Assembly (NCBI GenBank): GCA_021442155.1
Contig: CM038225.1
Coordinates: 85,262,925 to 85,326,924 of the forward strand
DNA from: Cymbidium sinense
Taxonomy: Eukaryota; Streptophyta; Magnoliopsida; Asparagales; Orchidaceae
Length of the DNA stretch: 64,000 bases
Reading direction: 5' to 3'
Below are positions 27,466 through 39,246 of this stretch, in pieces. The notes under the pieces were generated by a model. It saw only the letters and a program-made list of their open reading frames with translations, had not been told where the DNA came from and ran no database searches. Made by a program: the position numbers and the translations under genes. The number at the start of each line of letters is the position of its first letter. Within the stretch, counting starts at the first letter, position 1.

Positions 27466-28839
27466 TATAAGATGGCAAATTTTTTAAAATAAGTATGATT
27501 TAAAACGTAATTAGTAATTTAAGTATCTTTAAAAAAAATTTAGATATAGGTATAGTCGTGGTTTAGCGACGCTTTACTTGTCTTTGGCATGTCATTTAAG
27601 TCTGTCTTTGAGACGACTTATAGTGTTATAGTCAGACTAGTAACATTTTTTTAAAGTATTTTTCCAAATTGGTTGGATTTAGTTCCTATTATGCCATTAC
27701 TACTCCGATCTTTAGATACTTTTATAAAGCCTCTCATTCTCCCGATCAATATTTTATTAAATTCTTAATGTTTTATCTCAAATTGCATAAATATATGAAT
27801 TTGTTAATTTAATTTATTTTGATGAAAATTTTATAAATATGCATGTTTTTAATGATCTGTACATATTTTTATGCTATATTTTACAAGTATTTGATTAATT
27901 AGTGGAAAAATATAGTTTAAATAGCTTTTTATTTAATTTTAAATTTGTTTATATATAAATTGGAGTCAGTCATCCTTGAATATATTGAATATATTGAATT
28001 TTGAAAACCCTTATGTTTGAATGGTAAATGTTGGATTTATCCTATGAATAATGATAAGATCAAAAATATGTCCACATGAATAAAGATAAATATTAATATT
28101 TTGGCAAATATCTTAAATGATGGACATAATATCTTGATCATTAGTGTATAAAGAGATCTATATACCTACATAAATATATATAAATCAAGGAAAAAATTTA
28201 CTTCAAATTGCATGAATAATCATCTCTGAAGCTTGAGGGTATAGAGGGTGAAATTATATAAGTAACTCTTACAGTCATTTATTATCAAGTAAAATTTTAA
28301 AGATATATATGTATGTGAGGTTAAAGAAATTCTTGAGAATAGTTCAGGTAGTTTTACACTTTTCATAATGTCCATATTTTTCAATAAAAAAAAATCTTCA
28401 TCTTAAACAAATTTTGAAATAAATAAAAAGTCATTTAAACTATATTTATCTACTAACTAATCAAATACTTGTAAAATATAACATAAAAATATAAACAGAT
28501 CATTAAAAACATGCCTATCTAAAAAAAATTTATCAAAATAAAATAAATTAACAAATTCATATATTTATGCAATTTGAGATAAAATATTAAGAATTTAATA
28601 AAATATTGATGGGGGAATGAGAGACTTTATATAAGCATCGAAGCATTGGAGAAGCTCAAATGACAGATAATAATGGAACCTAAATCGAACTAAGTTGACA
28701 AAATACTTTAACACATCAAATTGACGCGTATAAGAAGTTCTCCAAGCACCAAGACTATACCTATATCTAAATTTTTTTTAAGATACTTAAATTACTAATT
28801 ACATTTTAAACCATACTTATTTAAAAAAATTGCCTTATA
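27466..28839. mobile_element. Foldback element with ~440-480-bp inverted arms
   Basis: The left arm (about 27,466-27,950) and right arm (about 28,403-28,839) are reverse complements over most of their length. Matching landmarks include 'ggcaaattttttaaaataag' against 'cttatttaaaaaaattgcc', 'tagatataggtatagtc' against 'gactatacctatatcta', 'cccgatcaatattttatt' against 'aataaaatattgatggggg', and 'acaagtatttgattaatta' against 'taatcaaatacttgt'. The middle of the arms (around 27,560-27,690 and 28,640-28,750) is more diverged. The loop of about 450 bp has no ORF. Clear target duplications are not seen. It may be a non-autonomous TIR transposon such as a MULE, or two head-to-head copies of one repeat. 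Confidence 0.75.
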
Positions 28840-31124
28840 GGATTTAGTAAATCCAGAATATATAATACAATAGGGGGTAAAATGGGACTTTTTAAAGTTT
28901 TTAATCGTTTATATTGTTTGGAATTACCATAAGCCCCTCATAAATCATATTAAGGTTGTGAATTATTAATTTCAAAATGTTTTCCCTTCATAAAATTTAA
29001 ATCATAAATAGGTCAAATAATTTATTAAGATTGGATAAAATTTAGGAGCTATCATGTCAAATAGTTTTTAGATTTTAATTCTTTTTCTATTTCTCAAGTT
29101 TGGGCTTACGTATTTACTAAATCCAACTTAAAATCAAATGATCCTTAAATAAGTCTATTCAATCAAATCAATCTTTTTATATTATCAATTCCACAACATA
29201 GTGGTGCCAATTTCTGTGCTAATCTTAAGATTTATAAAATTCTTCAAGCAAATTAAATTTAAAATATTCAAGCAAATTATGTCTATATTGGTACTTGAGT
29301 TGTATAAATCCTTTTAGGAGGGAAAGCCAATTTTTTCTTAGTGAATGATACTATCTATCACAAAAGTGTATTTTGTCTATCAAGTTCTTCTATAAAGCTT
29401 TTAGGCTAAATTATCTCTTTATTGGCATCAGTGATAGCTATATATTTAAATTATGTAAGCTTTGTTGTTGGAAATGTTGAATAAGAAATCACAAAGCATG
29501 CGACTTAAACCCACAACTTTGGAGAATTAATGTAGTCATTTAACCAATAAGTTACATGTTCTTTTATGGCTCTTTAGTTAAGAATGTGAATATCCTTTGA
29601 AGTTGTGGCATTTAACTGATAGAGGTATGGTTTAAATATACCCAATGATACTTCTTTTTGCATATAGGTCTTCTTTTAGTTGAAATAGCATAAGTTTTAT
29701 AATTTTAAGTTAGTTCTTTTAAACCTTAGAGAGTGATTGATTGTACTTACTATCGATGAATTGATATTGTCTTGTATGGTCAGCTCTGTCTAACATGTGC
29801 GTCGGTCTATTGCTTTAAAACACCACTGCTCTCAATAATTCTCTAGGCTTGAGATGCTACTCAGGGAAAGCTCAAAAGTAGCTCTAGAGGACTTTCTCCT
29901 AAGTCTCTTCAAGAGATGTTGTCATAAAAAATATATATATTCATATCCGATTGTTAGCACTTACAAAATTAATTTAGCATGTATTAACATTTGCACTAAA
30001 CTTAATAACTTTATAATGTTTTTACTTACAAGTTTCACTACAATGCAATGGCATTTTGACATGTCCAAGGAGGGTGTCTAATTTTTTTCTTATTTATTGT
30101 GTGTTGCAGCAACATGTGGCTTCCGAAAGTTTCACAATCCATTCATTAATTGATTGCAAGAAGCATTGACTCAAAATATATTTCACATTTTTTTATCTAC
30201 ATAACCATGACATGTGACAACTACTCACAAGTTCAATGTCATAATCTTATAATTCTTGCTTTAAATATCTTTCCCTCTATACTCACTTATTTTATTTTGG
30301 CTTTAGTCCTAGCTTCTTAGTTTCCCTTGGCAATTTGCTTCTGAGTTAGCATACTCTTGGGCATATGCTAAGCACCTAAACTTCCTATCAAGAGCATATC
30401 AATCCCCTCCTTTTTAGAGCATATATCACATTTTAGACATTATTACCACCTTGCTAAATTGTAATAGAGGAATAAATGATTTATCATCAGAAAATTCATC
30501 TAATAAAACATAAATCTTAATGTAACTTAAGAGTTTGAAACTTTTGAAAATAAATTGAAGATTATCTGTAAACTAATTTTAATAAATTTATAATCAAAAT
30601 GAATGTTTAAATAAGATAGACCTAAAACTAGTAAAATGGTCTAACCTGAGTCTCTATAAGCTCAAATCAAGTACTTAAAGATGATTTCTAAATATACAAT
30701 GTTATATTCAAATCAACTTCGATGAGAAGAATAATAAGCCAAAATTATTCAAGATCATTGAAGAATTAAATGTTGAAAAATAAATTATAATTAATGGATT
30801 TAATATGGACCAATCAATTATGTGTTCTAAAATTTTAACTAAATTTATCAAAATATTTCTCCTAAATTTATAAAAATAGAAGCTCATTTATAATATAAAG
30901 TCGAAAGGAGCTAAGAGTTAAATTTAAGAGTTTGAAATTAGCTAAAATGAACAGTCATTGCATACCACCACTAATTATTACTGTAGTCCGATCACCATAA
31001 AATAGTTATCTTAACTTTGTAATGAATGAGTTGTTGTTGCTTAACTTTGATACAACAGAAGAATGAACAATTATATGGGAGGCAAACTCCTTCAAGTATT
31101 AAGTACATTTTTATTAACCTTGAA

Positions 31125-31126
<2 letters not shown>
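28840..31126. other. AT-rich DNA downstream of the SQE exon, no exon found
   Basis: If the squalene epoxidase gene is intact, this stretch should be its first intron. I searched the minus strand by eye for the next conserved exon, with its GELLQPGG-type motif, and found nothing. Only a tRNA-like remnant near 29,500 stands out. Confidence 0.5.
29495..29558 (-). other. tRNA-like / SINE-head remnant
   Basis: On the minus strand the order 'taacttattggttaa', then 'ctccaaagttgtgg', then 'gggtttaagtcgcatg' resembles a tRNA gene's A box, anticodon-to-variable region and B box (consensus GGTTCGAnTCC). The acceptor stem does not pair convincingly, so this is not a functional tRNA. It is a decayed tRNA-related sequence or the head of a SINE. 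Confidence 0.35.

Positions 31127-31162
<36 letters not shown>
31127..31162. repeat. (TTA)12 microsatellite
   Basis: An uninterrupted TTA run of about 36 bp within the presumed first intron of the squalene epoxidase gene. The poly-tyrosine reading frame across it is not a gene. Confidence 0.95.
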
Positions 31163-31165
<3 letters not shown>

Positions 31166-31412
31166 TTTTTTATTGATGGAAGTAGTGAGCATATTAAATA
31201 TATTTTTTTTATTGTAAGTTAGAGAAAAATCGTGAACTACTCAACTTAACTGTTCACTTAAAAAAAAGAAAAAACAGCAAGGGAACCACAAAAAGCCACG
31301 AAAAAAAAAAAAAACATGACAATGCTAATCTAATTCCTCCCATAGAAGAACCATGCTTCAATGAAGAAAATCAAAAAGAGAAAGCAAAGGGTTTGAGAAA
31401 AAGGAACCTCAC

Positions 31413-31615
31413 CTTTCCGAGGGTGTAGGCGAGTGCGGATCCAGCAACGCCGGCTCCTACAACGATGACATCGGCCGAGCAGCGCAATCTTGCGTTGGCC
31501 GGCGCCATCTGCTTGAATTCCCCCTGCCGGGTTTATTCCTCCAATTCCTGAGGATTAAAAGAAACCCTAAGAGAGAGGCGACGACGCCTCCTAAGATACA
31601 CTGGAGCAGCACCAT
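31413..31615 (-). CDS. SQE: Squalene epoxidase (squalene monooxygenase), first exon, frame broken
   Basis: Squalene epoxidase is the ER-bound FAD monooxygenase that makes 2,3-oxidosqualene for sterol and triterpenoid synthesis. The frame from the ATG at 31,508 gives 32 codons ending in VIVVGAGVAGSALAYTLGK, the family's Rossmann GxGxxG FAD-binding start. It stops in phase 0 at a good donor (AAG|GTGAGG) at 31,413/31,412. An upstream ATG at 31,615 opens a hydrophobic N-terminus (MVLLQCILGG..LLGFLLILRNWRN) that looks like the usual plant membrane anchor, but it lies 107 nt before the second ATG. One base is therefore missing, or two are extra, between anchor and FAD domain, around 31,509-31,540. 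It is either a sequencing error or a real frameshift that makes this a pseudogene. No later exon was recognised in the 31 kb downstream. The GC content is far above that of the surroundings. Confidence 0.85.
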
Positions 31616-31662
31616 TCTCGCCGACGAAGCCTCTTACTCTTCTTTTTCTGCTTTCCGTTTCT

Positions 31663-31672
31663 CTTATTTATA
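31663..31672 (-). promoter_or_regulatory. TATA box of the squalene epoxidase gene
   Basis: TATAAATAAG on the minus strand lies 48 bp upstream of the ATG at 31,615. A start of transcription about 30 bp downstream would leave a short leader before that ATG. This spacing favours 31,615 as the natural start codon. Confidence 0.7.
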
Positions 31673-31912
31673 ACTTGGGTGAAATTTAAAAAAAGAACAA
31701 CTTAATAATGGTAATTAGCAAAGGTGTAGTATTGAGAAAATTTTAAGATGGAGTGATTTTCGTCGGCTGAGGTGGTCTTTATAACCAGAAAACTCCCTCA
31801 TATATAGGATGTTTTTTCCTACGTGCCCATCTACTTGTACATCATGCAGGCGATAAACGTCTTCTATGATAGCATTTTCTGCTTATGGCCGATAGGTTGA
31901 TGGGAACGGTGA

Positions 31913-32110
31913 TTTTTTTTTGCAGAATGCCATGTCTTTAAGCTAATTAATATGTGCCTCGTAGGTGGGGACGGAGGGTTCTTTTTGCAAAATTTTATGT
32001 TGCATTTTGTGGTAAGCTAATTATTATGTGGAGAGTGGTAGACTTTTTTTGCAAAAATTGTTATGTCGTTTTCTTCATTGGATGGCAAGTTAATTATTCA
32101 GTTTTGTAGA
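31913..32110. repeat. Three ~65-bp direct repeats upstream of SQE
   Basis: A unit with 'ctttttttgcaaaa', 'ttatgt' and 'taagctaattattatgtg' recurs with starts near 31,914, 31,981 and 32,045. The copies are diverged. They sit between the minus-strand SQE promoter and the plus-strand TATA box. Confidence 0.65.
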
Positions 32111-32197
32111 ATGACAAATTATAATCAATTAGTTTTCAATACTATTAATTAACAATTCATGGTTTTAATTAGTAATCACTAAACACTATGTCAACTC

Positions 32198-32206
32198 TAT
32201 AAATAG
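32198..32206 (+). promoter_or_regulatory. Plus-strand TATA box of an unknown transcript
   Basis: TATAAATAG in a 'ctataaatagaggg' context is a close match to the plant TATA consensus. About 30 bp on, a leader-like purine/pyrimidine sequence starts. A 12-codon ORF begins at 32,268 (MKFYEIVWKRKF), and a donor-like CAG|GTTAGT lies at 32,331/32,332. It could drive a non-coding or LTR transcript. No protein gene follows. Confidence 0.45.
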
Positions 32207-32879
32207 AGGGTCAGACTGTCAGAGTCTCTTCCTAGCATCATCAAACAAAAGGAAATTTCATAGGAGAATGAAGTTTTATGAGATTGTGTGGAAGAGAAAA
32301 TTTTGAGACGAGCTCTTATAGAAAGTTGCAGGTTAGTCTTTTTCTTTTTTAGCATTAGTTTATTTTAGTATTAGATTTGCAATTTATTATTTATATGTCA
32401 TTGAAAATTTCATTAGTTCGAGCACAAATCTTGATGTATGTGTGATTGAAATCTTTTAAATTTTATTTCGGCCATCATATAAATAATATACATACATTGA
32501 TGGGATCAAAAAATATATAATCTTCAGTCGAGACTAGCTCAGATCAAGCATTTAAAATATAACTGGAAATTTTAAAATATTATTTAGATTCCTAAATAGC
32601 TTCCAAAAATGACATGTTTATAGTCAAATTGAGTGTCTTGATGAGACGAATTTAACGAACTTAAGATCTCTTAATTTAACTTTATTTGAGCATTCAAATA
32701 CCTAAAATATATCTTATAAGCAACATTATCATTTTGAATCCCGATGTAGTGATTCGATTTTGCTTATATTTACAAAGAATGCCACTTAAAATCTATAAAT
32801 AACCTCTTATTCATCAAATAAAGAGATCAAAGTTAGAGATGGATAGAGCTCTGATGCTTGAAAAATCCTGGAACACAAC

Positions 32880-33660
32880 CGGACCACTATCTAGCCTCTG
32901 TAGTTAGATCATTACTGTTCGCCACCGCCGGTCACTACTGTCCGACCATTACTAGATCGCTCCTACCCATCACCGCTGGACCACCATCGTCAAATCACCG
33001 TGGGTTATCACTATCTGTCTCCACCACTCGACAATTGCTAGATCATCGTCAATCGCTATCGCACTTTCGACTGCCGCCACCGCCAAACCATCAGCCGCCA
33101 CCACTGACTGCAGCTTAGCCGTCACCCCTCGACCATCATCACTGGATTGCTGTCGACCACCATTATTGGACCACCACTCAACCACCATCATTGGATCTCC
33201 ATCGGTTGCCGCCACCAGATAGCTGCTAGTTGCTACTAGTTGGCGCCACCGGACCACAGCTTAAACATTTCCATAAGATCATTCCGCCACTACTCGCTAC
33301 TACTGGCCACCATCGAACTTAGGGCCGATGTCATCGAAAGCAATTGTACACCGCCCAACCACAATCACTTTACCGTCATAGGGTCGCCTCCCAACCAATT
33401 TTTGCCGGATCACTGCCCTGCCACCATCCTCACATCACCGCCATGCCGCCATTTATTGGCCACTATCATTGGACCATCATTTGACCACCATCATCGGATC
33501 ATCGACCTACTATCCTATCTTAACTACAGCACCCAAATGCACCATCATCAACTAACAACATTGCCAACATCATTGATGAATGATATTGCTCATGCGATCG
33601 ATACACGCTGTTGATTCTCACCATCGCCTATATGGTCGTGTCTGCTATTAACACACACCA
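32880..33660. repeat. CCACCATC/CCGCCAC triplet-rich low-complexity tract
   Basis: The plus strand is built from degenerate 'accatc', 'ccgcca' and 'ggaccacc' triplets with much higher GC than its flanks. Open frames on both strands (32,858-33,118, 32,970-33,257, 33,240-33,614) are by-products of the triplet bias: rich in His, Pro, Thr and Ser on one strand and in Val, Ala, Trp and Asp on the other. No domain is visible. Confidence 0.7.
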
Positions 33661-34149
33661 TCATTTATGAAGTAAGTGCATGTCATCGGCTCATGTCATC
33701 ACTTACAATGGAGTCTGTTATCTATAATTTATGTCTATTATATTGTATCAACTCCTTCCCTAACTATGAGAAAGAATATTATTTATAATCGTTGATATAT
33801 ATTGATGGAACCATTTCAACTGGGCTAGACCTAGTGATTATTTCTTCCTTTTGAAGGTTTTTCGCATAAAAACTCTAGTGTCTCATAAATTTTTTTTATC
33901 TATGTGTGGTTTGGATCTTCGTATAAAGTTAAGATGTTAAACACCTTCTCTTTGGTATCATGAATGTTTCTACATACAATAATTGTTAAATAAAATTTTT
34001 TTCCTAGAAATCTCTATCATTTGTATCATGCAATGATATGCATAGTTCTTTTTCCTGTGTTTTTAGAGGAAGATTTATAGTTTAAGTAATTAACAAGGTA
34101 AGGAATGCAAATAAAAAAATTAATTGAAGACAATTCATGTAATTTGTGA

Positions 34150-34230
34150 TCGAACGTAGAAAATGATACTAGTAATAGTAATAGTAATTTTTAAAAGTAA
34201 TAATATTATTATTTAATTATAATAACTTAA

Positions 34231-34292
<62 letters not shown>

Positions 34293-35350
34293 GAATATAA
34301 ATGATATTAGAAATGATGATGATGTTATTGATGATGATAATAATAAGTATAAATAATATTAGTAATTATAATTAATGCCTTGATGGCTCCTCCAGAGCAT
34401 TATAGTCAAGATTCTCCTTACAGCCTCCCTACTTTCAACTATTCTAGTTTAAAAAAAAAATGTAAGGATATCATATTCCAAATTTGTCTAGGATGAGTTT
34501 TACAAATTTGATTTACTTTGAGATGAATAAAAATAAAAATTTGAATAATTAGTTCAGTTGTATTCATGGTAAAGCAAATTTAATGGCTACAATACTCACA
34601 ATAATAGTTGCAATAGTAAAACAAGATGTACAATAATAGCTGGTAGTGTGGACATAAATAATGATAGTAGTTGTAGTAATGTAATGGTAAGAATAGTAGT
34701 AATAGTTAATAGTGCTAGCAATGTAAATAATAGTATAAATGATAATAATGATACTAATGAAAACAAAGTAGTGCCAATTATAATTATAAGACTATTATTA
34801 ATTATGTTGATAATAATCATAATAAAAATCATAACAAGAATAACATTAGAAGAAGTAACATGAATAATAATAATAATAATAACAATAGTAAAACAAAAAT
34901 AATGATAGTAATATTAAAAATATAAATAATGAAATTTATAATGGTTGTAATAGATATATGAATAAAAGAAGAAACAAGAACAATAACAATAATAATAGCA
35001 AGAATGATTATGATTTGATTAATAATAACAATAAGAATAATAGTAATAATGACATTAGTAATATTAGAACAAGTAATGGTCATAATATCAAGATTACTAA
35101 TGATATTAATGATATTAGTACCAATAGTACTAGTAAAAGTACCAATAAAAATGTGAATGATTAAAGTTATAATACTAATAAAAAATAATATCAATACTTA
35201 GTGAGAATGATAGTAATACTTTTAGTAAGAGTTGTAATAAGAATAAGAAAAATAATATTAATATAACAAAAATGATAGCAACATTAACAATAGTAATGAT
35301 GAAATTTGTGACAATATTAGTAATAGTAAAAGTAAGAATATATGGACAAT
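34150..35350. repeat. AAT-rich degenerate triplet tract
   Basis: This contains a perfect (AAT)n run at about 34,229-34,292 and then more than 1 kb of degenerate 'aataatnnt' and 'aatagtaatg' triplets. Overlapping frames code only runs of Asn, Ser and Lys on the plus strand, and Ile and Leu on the minus strand. These are artefacts of the repeat. Confidence 0.85.
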
Positions 35351-36605
35351 AGTCATCAAAATGTTGATTATACAAACCTCATCATTGAATCATATTTATT
35401 GAGGAGAGTAACTAACGAGATGTTGATAATTATGCACTATTACTTATGTTATCAGACAATAAATCTACTATGAGTGAGGATTCGCCCGATCAACTCCTTT
35501 TTTAATGGAGAGTTAAGGATATTCATTGATTTTATTTGACCCACATTGGTGAAAGAAATTATCCACTCAGAATCACTAAGCCCTTAACACTATTATAACT
35601 TAAATTAAGAATTCTAAGCTTATTTCATCATGATAGTTTAGAGTACACAGTTAAGCATGTATGCTACTTCCCTAAAATGATGGTTTTATAGCCACATATA
35701 TTGAAGATGATGAAAGCTATGAGTTTTTATTGAAAGAGGTGAAAAGGCAGATAATAGTTGTTTATGTTGAACTAGAAAGGCTACCCACACAAGACATTTC
35801 AGTCCATCTTTAACTTGATGAATCTTACAACACTACTGTGGATAATAATGAAATCTTTAAGTAATACACTTTTGAATTTGTAATTTAACTTATTAGGGGA
35901 TAAATCATTTAATAATATTAAATTATTTTTTAATTGTTGTAGACTAACTATAGTATTAGTGTCTTCATTCTCATATGGCTTTCCATGTAGTATGACTTAA
36001 GGTGCTTCCTAGTCCTTCCTTCCAATTCATTCATTTGATCCCTATCATATCTAATGTGTTTAACCTTAACATGATGTTCTACCTTCGTACAAACAACTTG
36101 AAGTGGAAGTACAAGAATATGAAACCATAGATAGTGAATCACATGAGAGTTCAATTGACTCAAATGGTGAAGAAAATAAGAATTAAAGTGAACTTGACAA
36201 TAATGAGTATGTTCACGAGTTTTACAACAACATGTGGTAGAAAATAGTGATATGTAAGCATTGATGACATTGCAAAATGAGTTCATCAAAACACTGCAGA
36301 TGATTAAGGAGTGGGATGTATTTAATGAATGTGATGGTTTACGAGACTATGCATCCACAATTTTGGTGAGCTTGTTCTAGATGAACTAGAAGTAGAATTC
36401 ATAATTAATAATGTAAGTACCATGAAATTATTTTAATTAAGAAGAGGTTTTCAATTGAGTGCTTACAACATGATCATTCATCCCAGCCTTAGCATTAGTG
36501 TCTACATGCCTATAATGTGAAATGGTTATGTGAATCTTGGCAAATCTTTGATTTTAATGACTTTTATACATGCATGTAACTTATCCTGTTATGGTGTTTA
36601 TTTTT
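35351..36605. other. No gene recognised; possible decayed coding remnants
   Basis: Short plus-strand stretches such as 'EVEVQEYETIDSESHESS' (around 36,100-36,165) have coding-like composition but are cut by stops. No family was recognised. A minus-strand ORF at 35,948-36,289 has no recognisable features. The region ends where R begins at about 36,610. Confidence 0.4.
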
Positions 36606-39246
36606 GGATATATGGGGGGATACCACGCAGATCGTAGAAGGTACTTATTGAAGTGATCGGGTACGACATTGAGGTATGATGTACTATCTCGAAAGATAGA
36701 AGCATCACCCTTTAATGGACCTAATCACCTAATAAGGACTCCTAAGGCATGATGGGTCTTTGAATATACCAGAGATTTTTTTCCTACTTTACATGGATGA
36801 ATAAAGCAGGGTTTATTTTAAACTGGGTTCTAAATTTCCCTATGGAGGTCTCCATAGTTAATTACATCCTAAGGAAGGTGAATTCCTTAGGAATACTCTC
36901 GATTAAAGTAGACAATTAGGGTCTCCATAGATTTCAAGGTTAGACTATCAAAGGATTGGATATATTTGGAAAATCAATGGGGATAGATCAAATGGAGAGA
37001 CTTATTTTGGAAGCCAAAGGAGATGAGTAGGGAATGCTCATGATATTAGGAAGTCTAGTGAGCATTCCAATATATCCTATAGTTGGGCTTTATATATTTA
37101 AAGTTGAAGAGAATAATTTTATTTGAGTTGAAATTTTATTAGATTACTAAGGTTTATAATCCACTAACACAAGGTTATGGAAATACATAAGAGGTGAGAA
37201 TTTATGCTTCTAGCCCAAAGAAAACATCAACCTCGGATCCTAAATCTAGGGAGCTTTAGCACAAGCTAAAGCACGACCTAAATCTAAGCGATGGGCATAA
37301 GGTTTACCTCCACAAGAGAGGATAAACCGCCCAACTATTAGGCTTACAATTGCCTGGAGTGGCCGCCAGCTAACTCCTCTGATGGTTCAAATCCATATGG
37401 TCTGATCATATGCTGCAAGATAGATGGGTTATTATTTATTTAGAAAAGAGACTAAAATCGTTAAACCCACTCCCTTGGAGACCGGAGCATGAGTGATATG
37501 AGTAATGACTTATTCTAATGTAGAATCTTTTCAATTTGTTTTTCATGTTTAACACTTCATTTAGACAAATGCTTTTGGATTTTGATGCCTATATGCATGA
37601 TGAAATAAAGTTGTTGGCTAATCAATGAGAAAGGGGTGTTTTTCAACATAAGGGATGCCCTCATAGGTCAAGCATTCCCCTATCGTGCAAGGATGAAAAT
37701 CCCCTATTTTCAAGAGCGAAATAATATGCATGCATGATGTGAAACATTCAATCATTCAGCTAAGAGGTTGTTAAATCTTTTAATTATATTGTTTAATGCC
37801 TAAGCTTTATGGTAAAGTTATGAATTATTAAAAATTAGTTATGAGTGATTAATTGAGGTAGAAAATTTAATTTTTTTTCTAAGAGCCTAATCGTATCCAG
37901 GCTACACATTAAAGCATCAATCATAAAAAATTATGAAAAATATGCCATTTTTAATGTGCAATTTAAACATACATCAATCAATTTTATAAACTACCACAAA
38001 AGAATAAGAGGCCGGTGTAGTCAGGTGTCACCATACAACCTGAAAAGAGAAGATGTGTAGTCGAGCTCTATCCATTATACAACCCAGAATATGAAAGAAT
38101 AGTTACAATTTTATTAGATGCTATGGGAGTCTTCTTTCCTTCATTTCTTCATATCTTCTTTCTTCCTTCTTTTTTGATTTGGATGTACTTGCATCAAAGG
38201 CATCACAAGGTCTCCCAAGATAAAACTTTCTAGCCACTGCTCATCCTAATCCCCTATAGCACTAATTATAATTCCTATTACAAAATTATATTAAGAATAG
38301 GAAAAGTAAATCTAATTACACCTACAAAATAAGTGTTAGCTAAACACACATATAATCCCAAGCAGTTATATGTATGATTTGGACTTAGAACCCTATACAT
38401 GGGTAACCATGCCCACCTATCCTAACTTGGATTATGCTTAGGGGTTTAAGCAACCTACAAAGAGAGCATTTATATTTATGCTTAAGAATTCCCTTATTCA
38501 TAATCAATCCCATGCAGCAAACATGATTAGGCTAATTTCAACCTACCATCCAATCTACGAAGCATACACCCTAACATTTAGTCTAAAATAATATATCACA
38601 AAATAAAATATACATCACATTATACACCGTCCTAACTTAGGGCTAGAAGTGATGACTTAATTCTAATGTGTGTGTTAAGGCTTGTGTGGTGTATCTTACT
38701 AAGCATTAGAGTTGTATTTTCTAAGTTTGGAAAGGTTCAACATGAAAGGTTGGCTTCACTTGATGTTATTTAATTGATTTGAGAATTTTAATTTGTGTTT
38801 TCTTTTATTTCATATGATTATATTTAGCAACTAAATGTTATAAAGAGAAGAAAGAGGATTGTCATCTTTCATCCCTACCTAGAACCACTTTTTAAAGCAT
38901 GTTAATTTGAGTTCTCATTTATGAATGACTTATTAAATGATTTAATTAATCTTAAGTTTAGGTTCACTATAAATGATCCTATTCAATATGAAAGGCATCT
39001 TAAGATTAACTTGATTGAATTACTACCACATGACATATATTAAACCATTCCTTTCCATCACACTAACATGCATGTGATTAAATCCTAAGTGTATCTATAC
39101 ATGCAACTTATTTAGCATACTTAAATGATAAATGTATGTGTACATTTGAAATTTATATTTATATTTTTATTTTTGATTGAATTATTTAATTATGTTAATT
39201 TAAAGCTCTATCTAAATTCTTATACAAAAATACATATGGATGAAGC

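Noticed and set aside
29854..30081. Plus-strand ORF of 75 codons
   Set aside because: No recognisable motif, no promoter or splice context, and it lies antisense within the presumed SQE intron.
32858..33614. Three ORFs on both strands rich in His/Pro/Thr or Val/Trp/Asp
   Set aside because: They are products of a degenerate CCACCATC triplet tract; no start context, domain or splice structure supports a gene.
34596..35375. Several Ile/Leu-rich (minus) and Asn-rich (plus) ORFs
   Set aside because: They are translations of AAT-type triplet DNA and mimic membrane proteins only because of base composition.
35948..36289. Minus-strand ORF of 113 codons
   Set aside because: Low-information composition without a known motif; the plus strand looks slightly more coding-like, but is broken.
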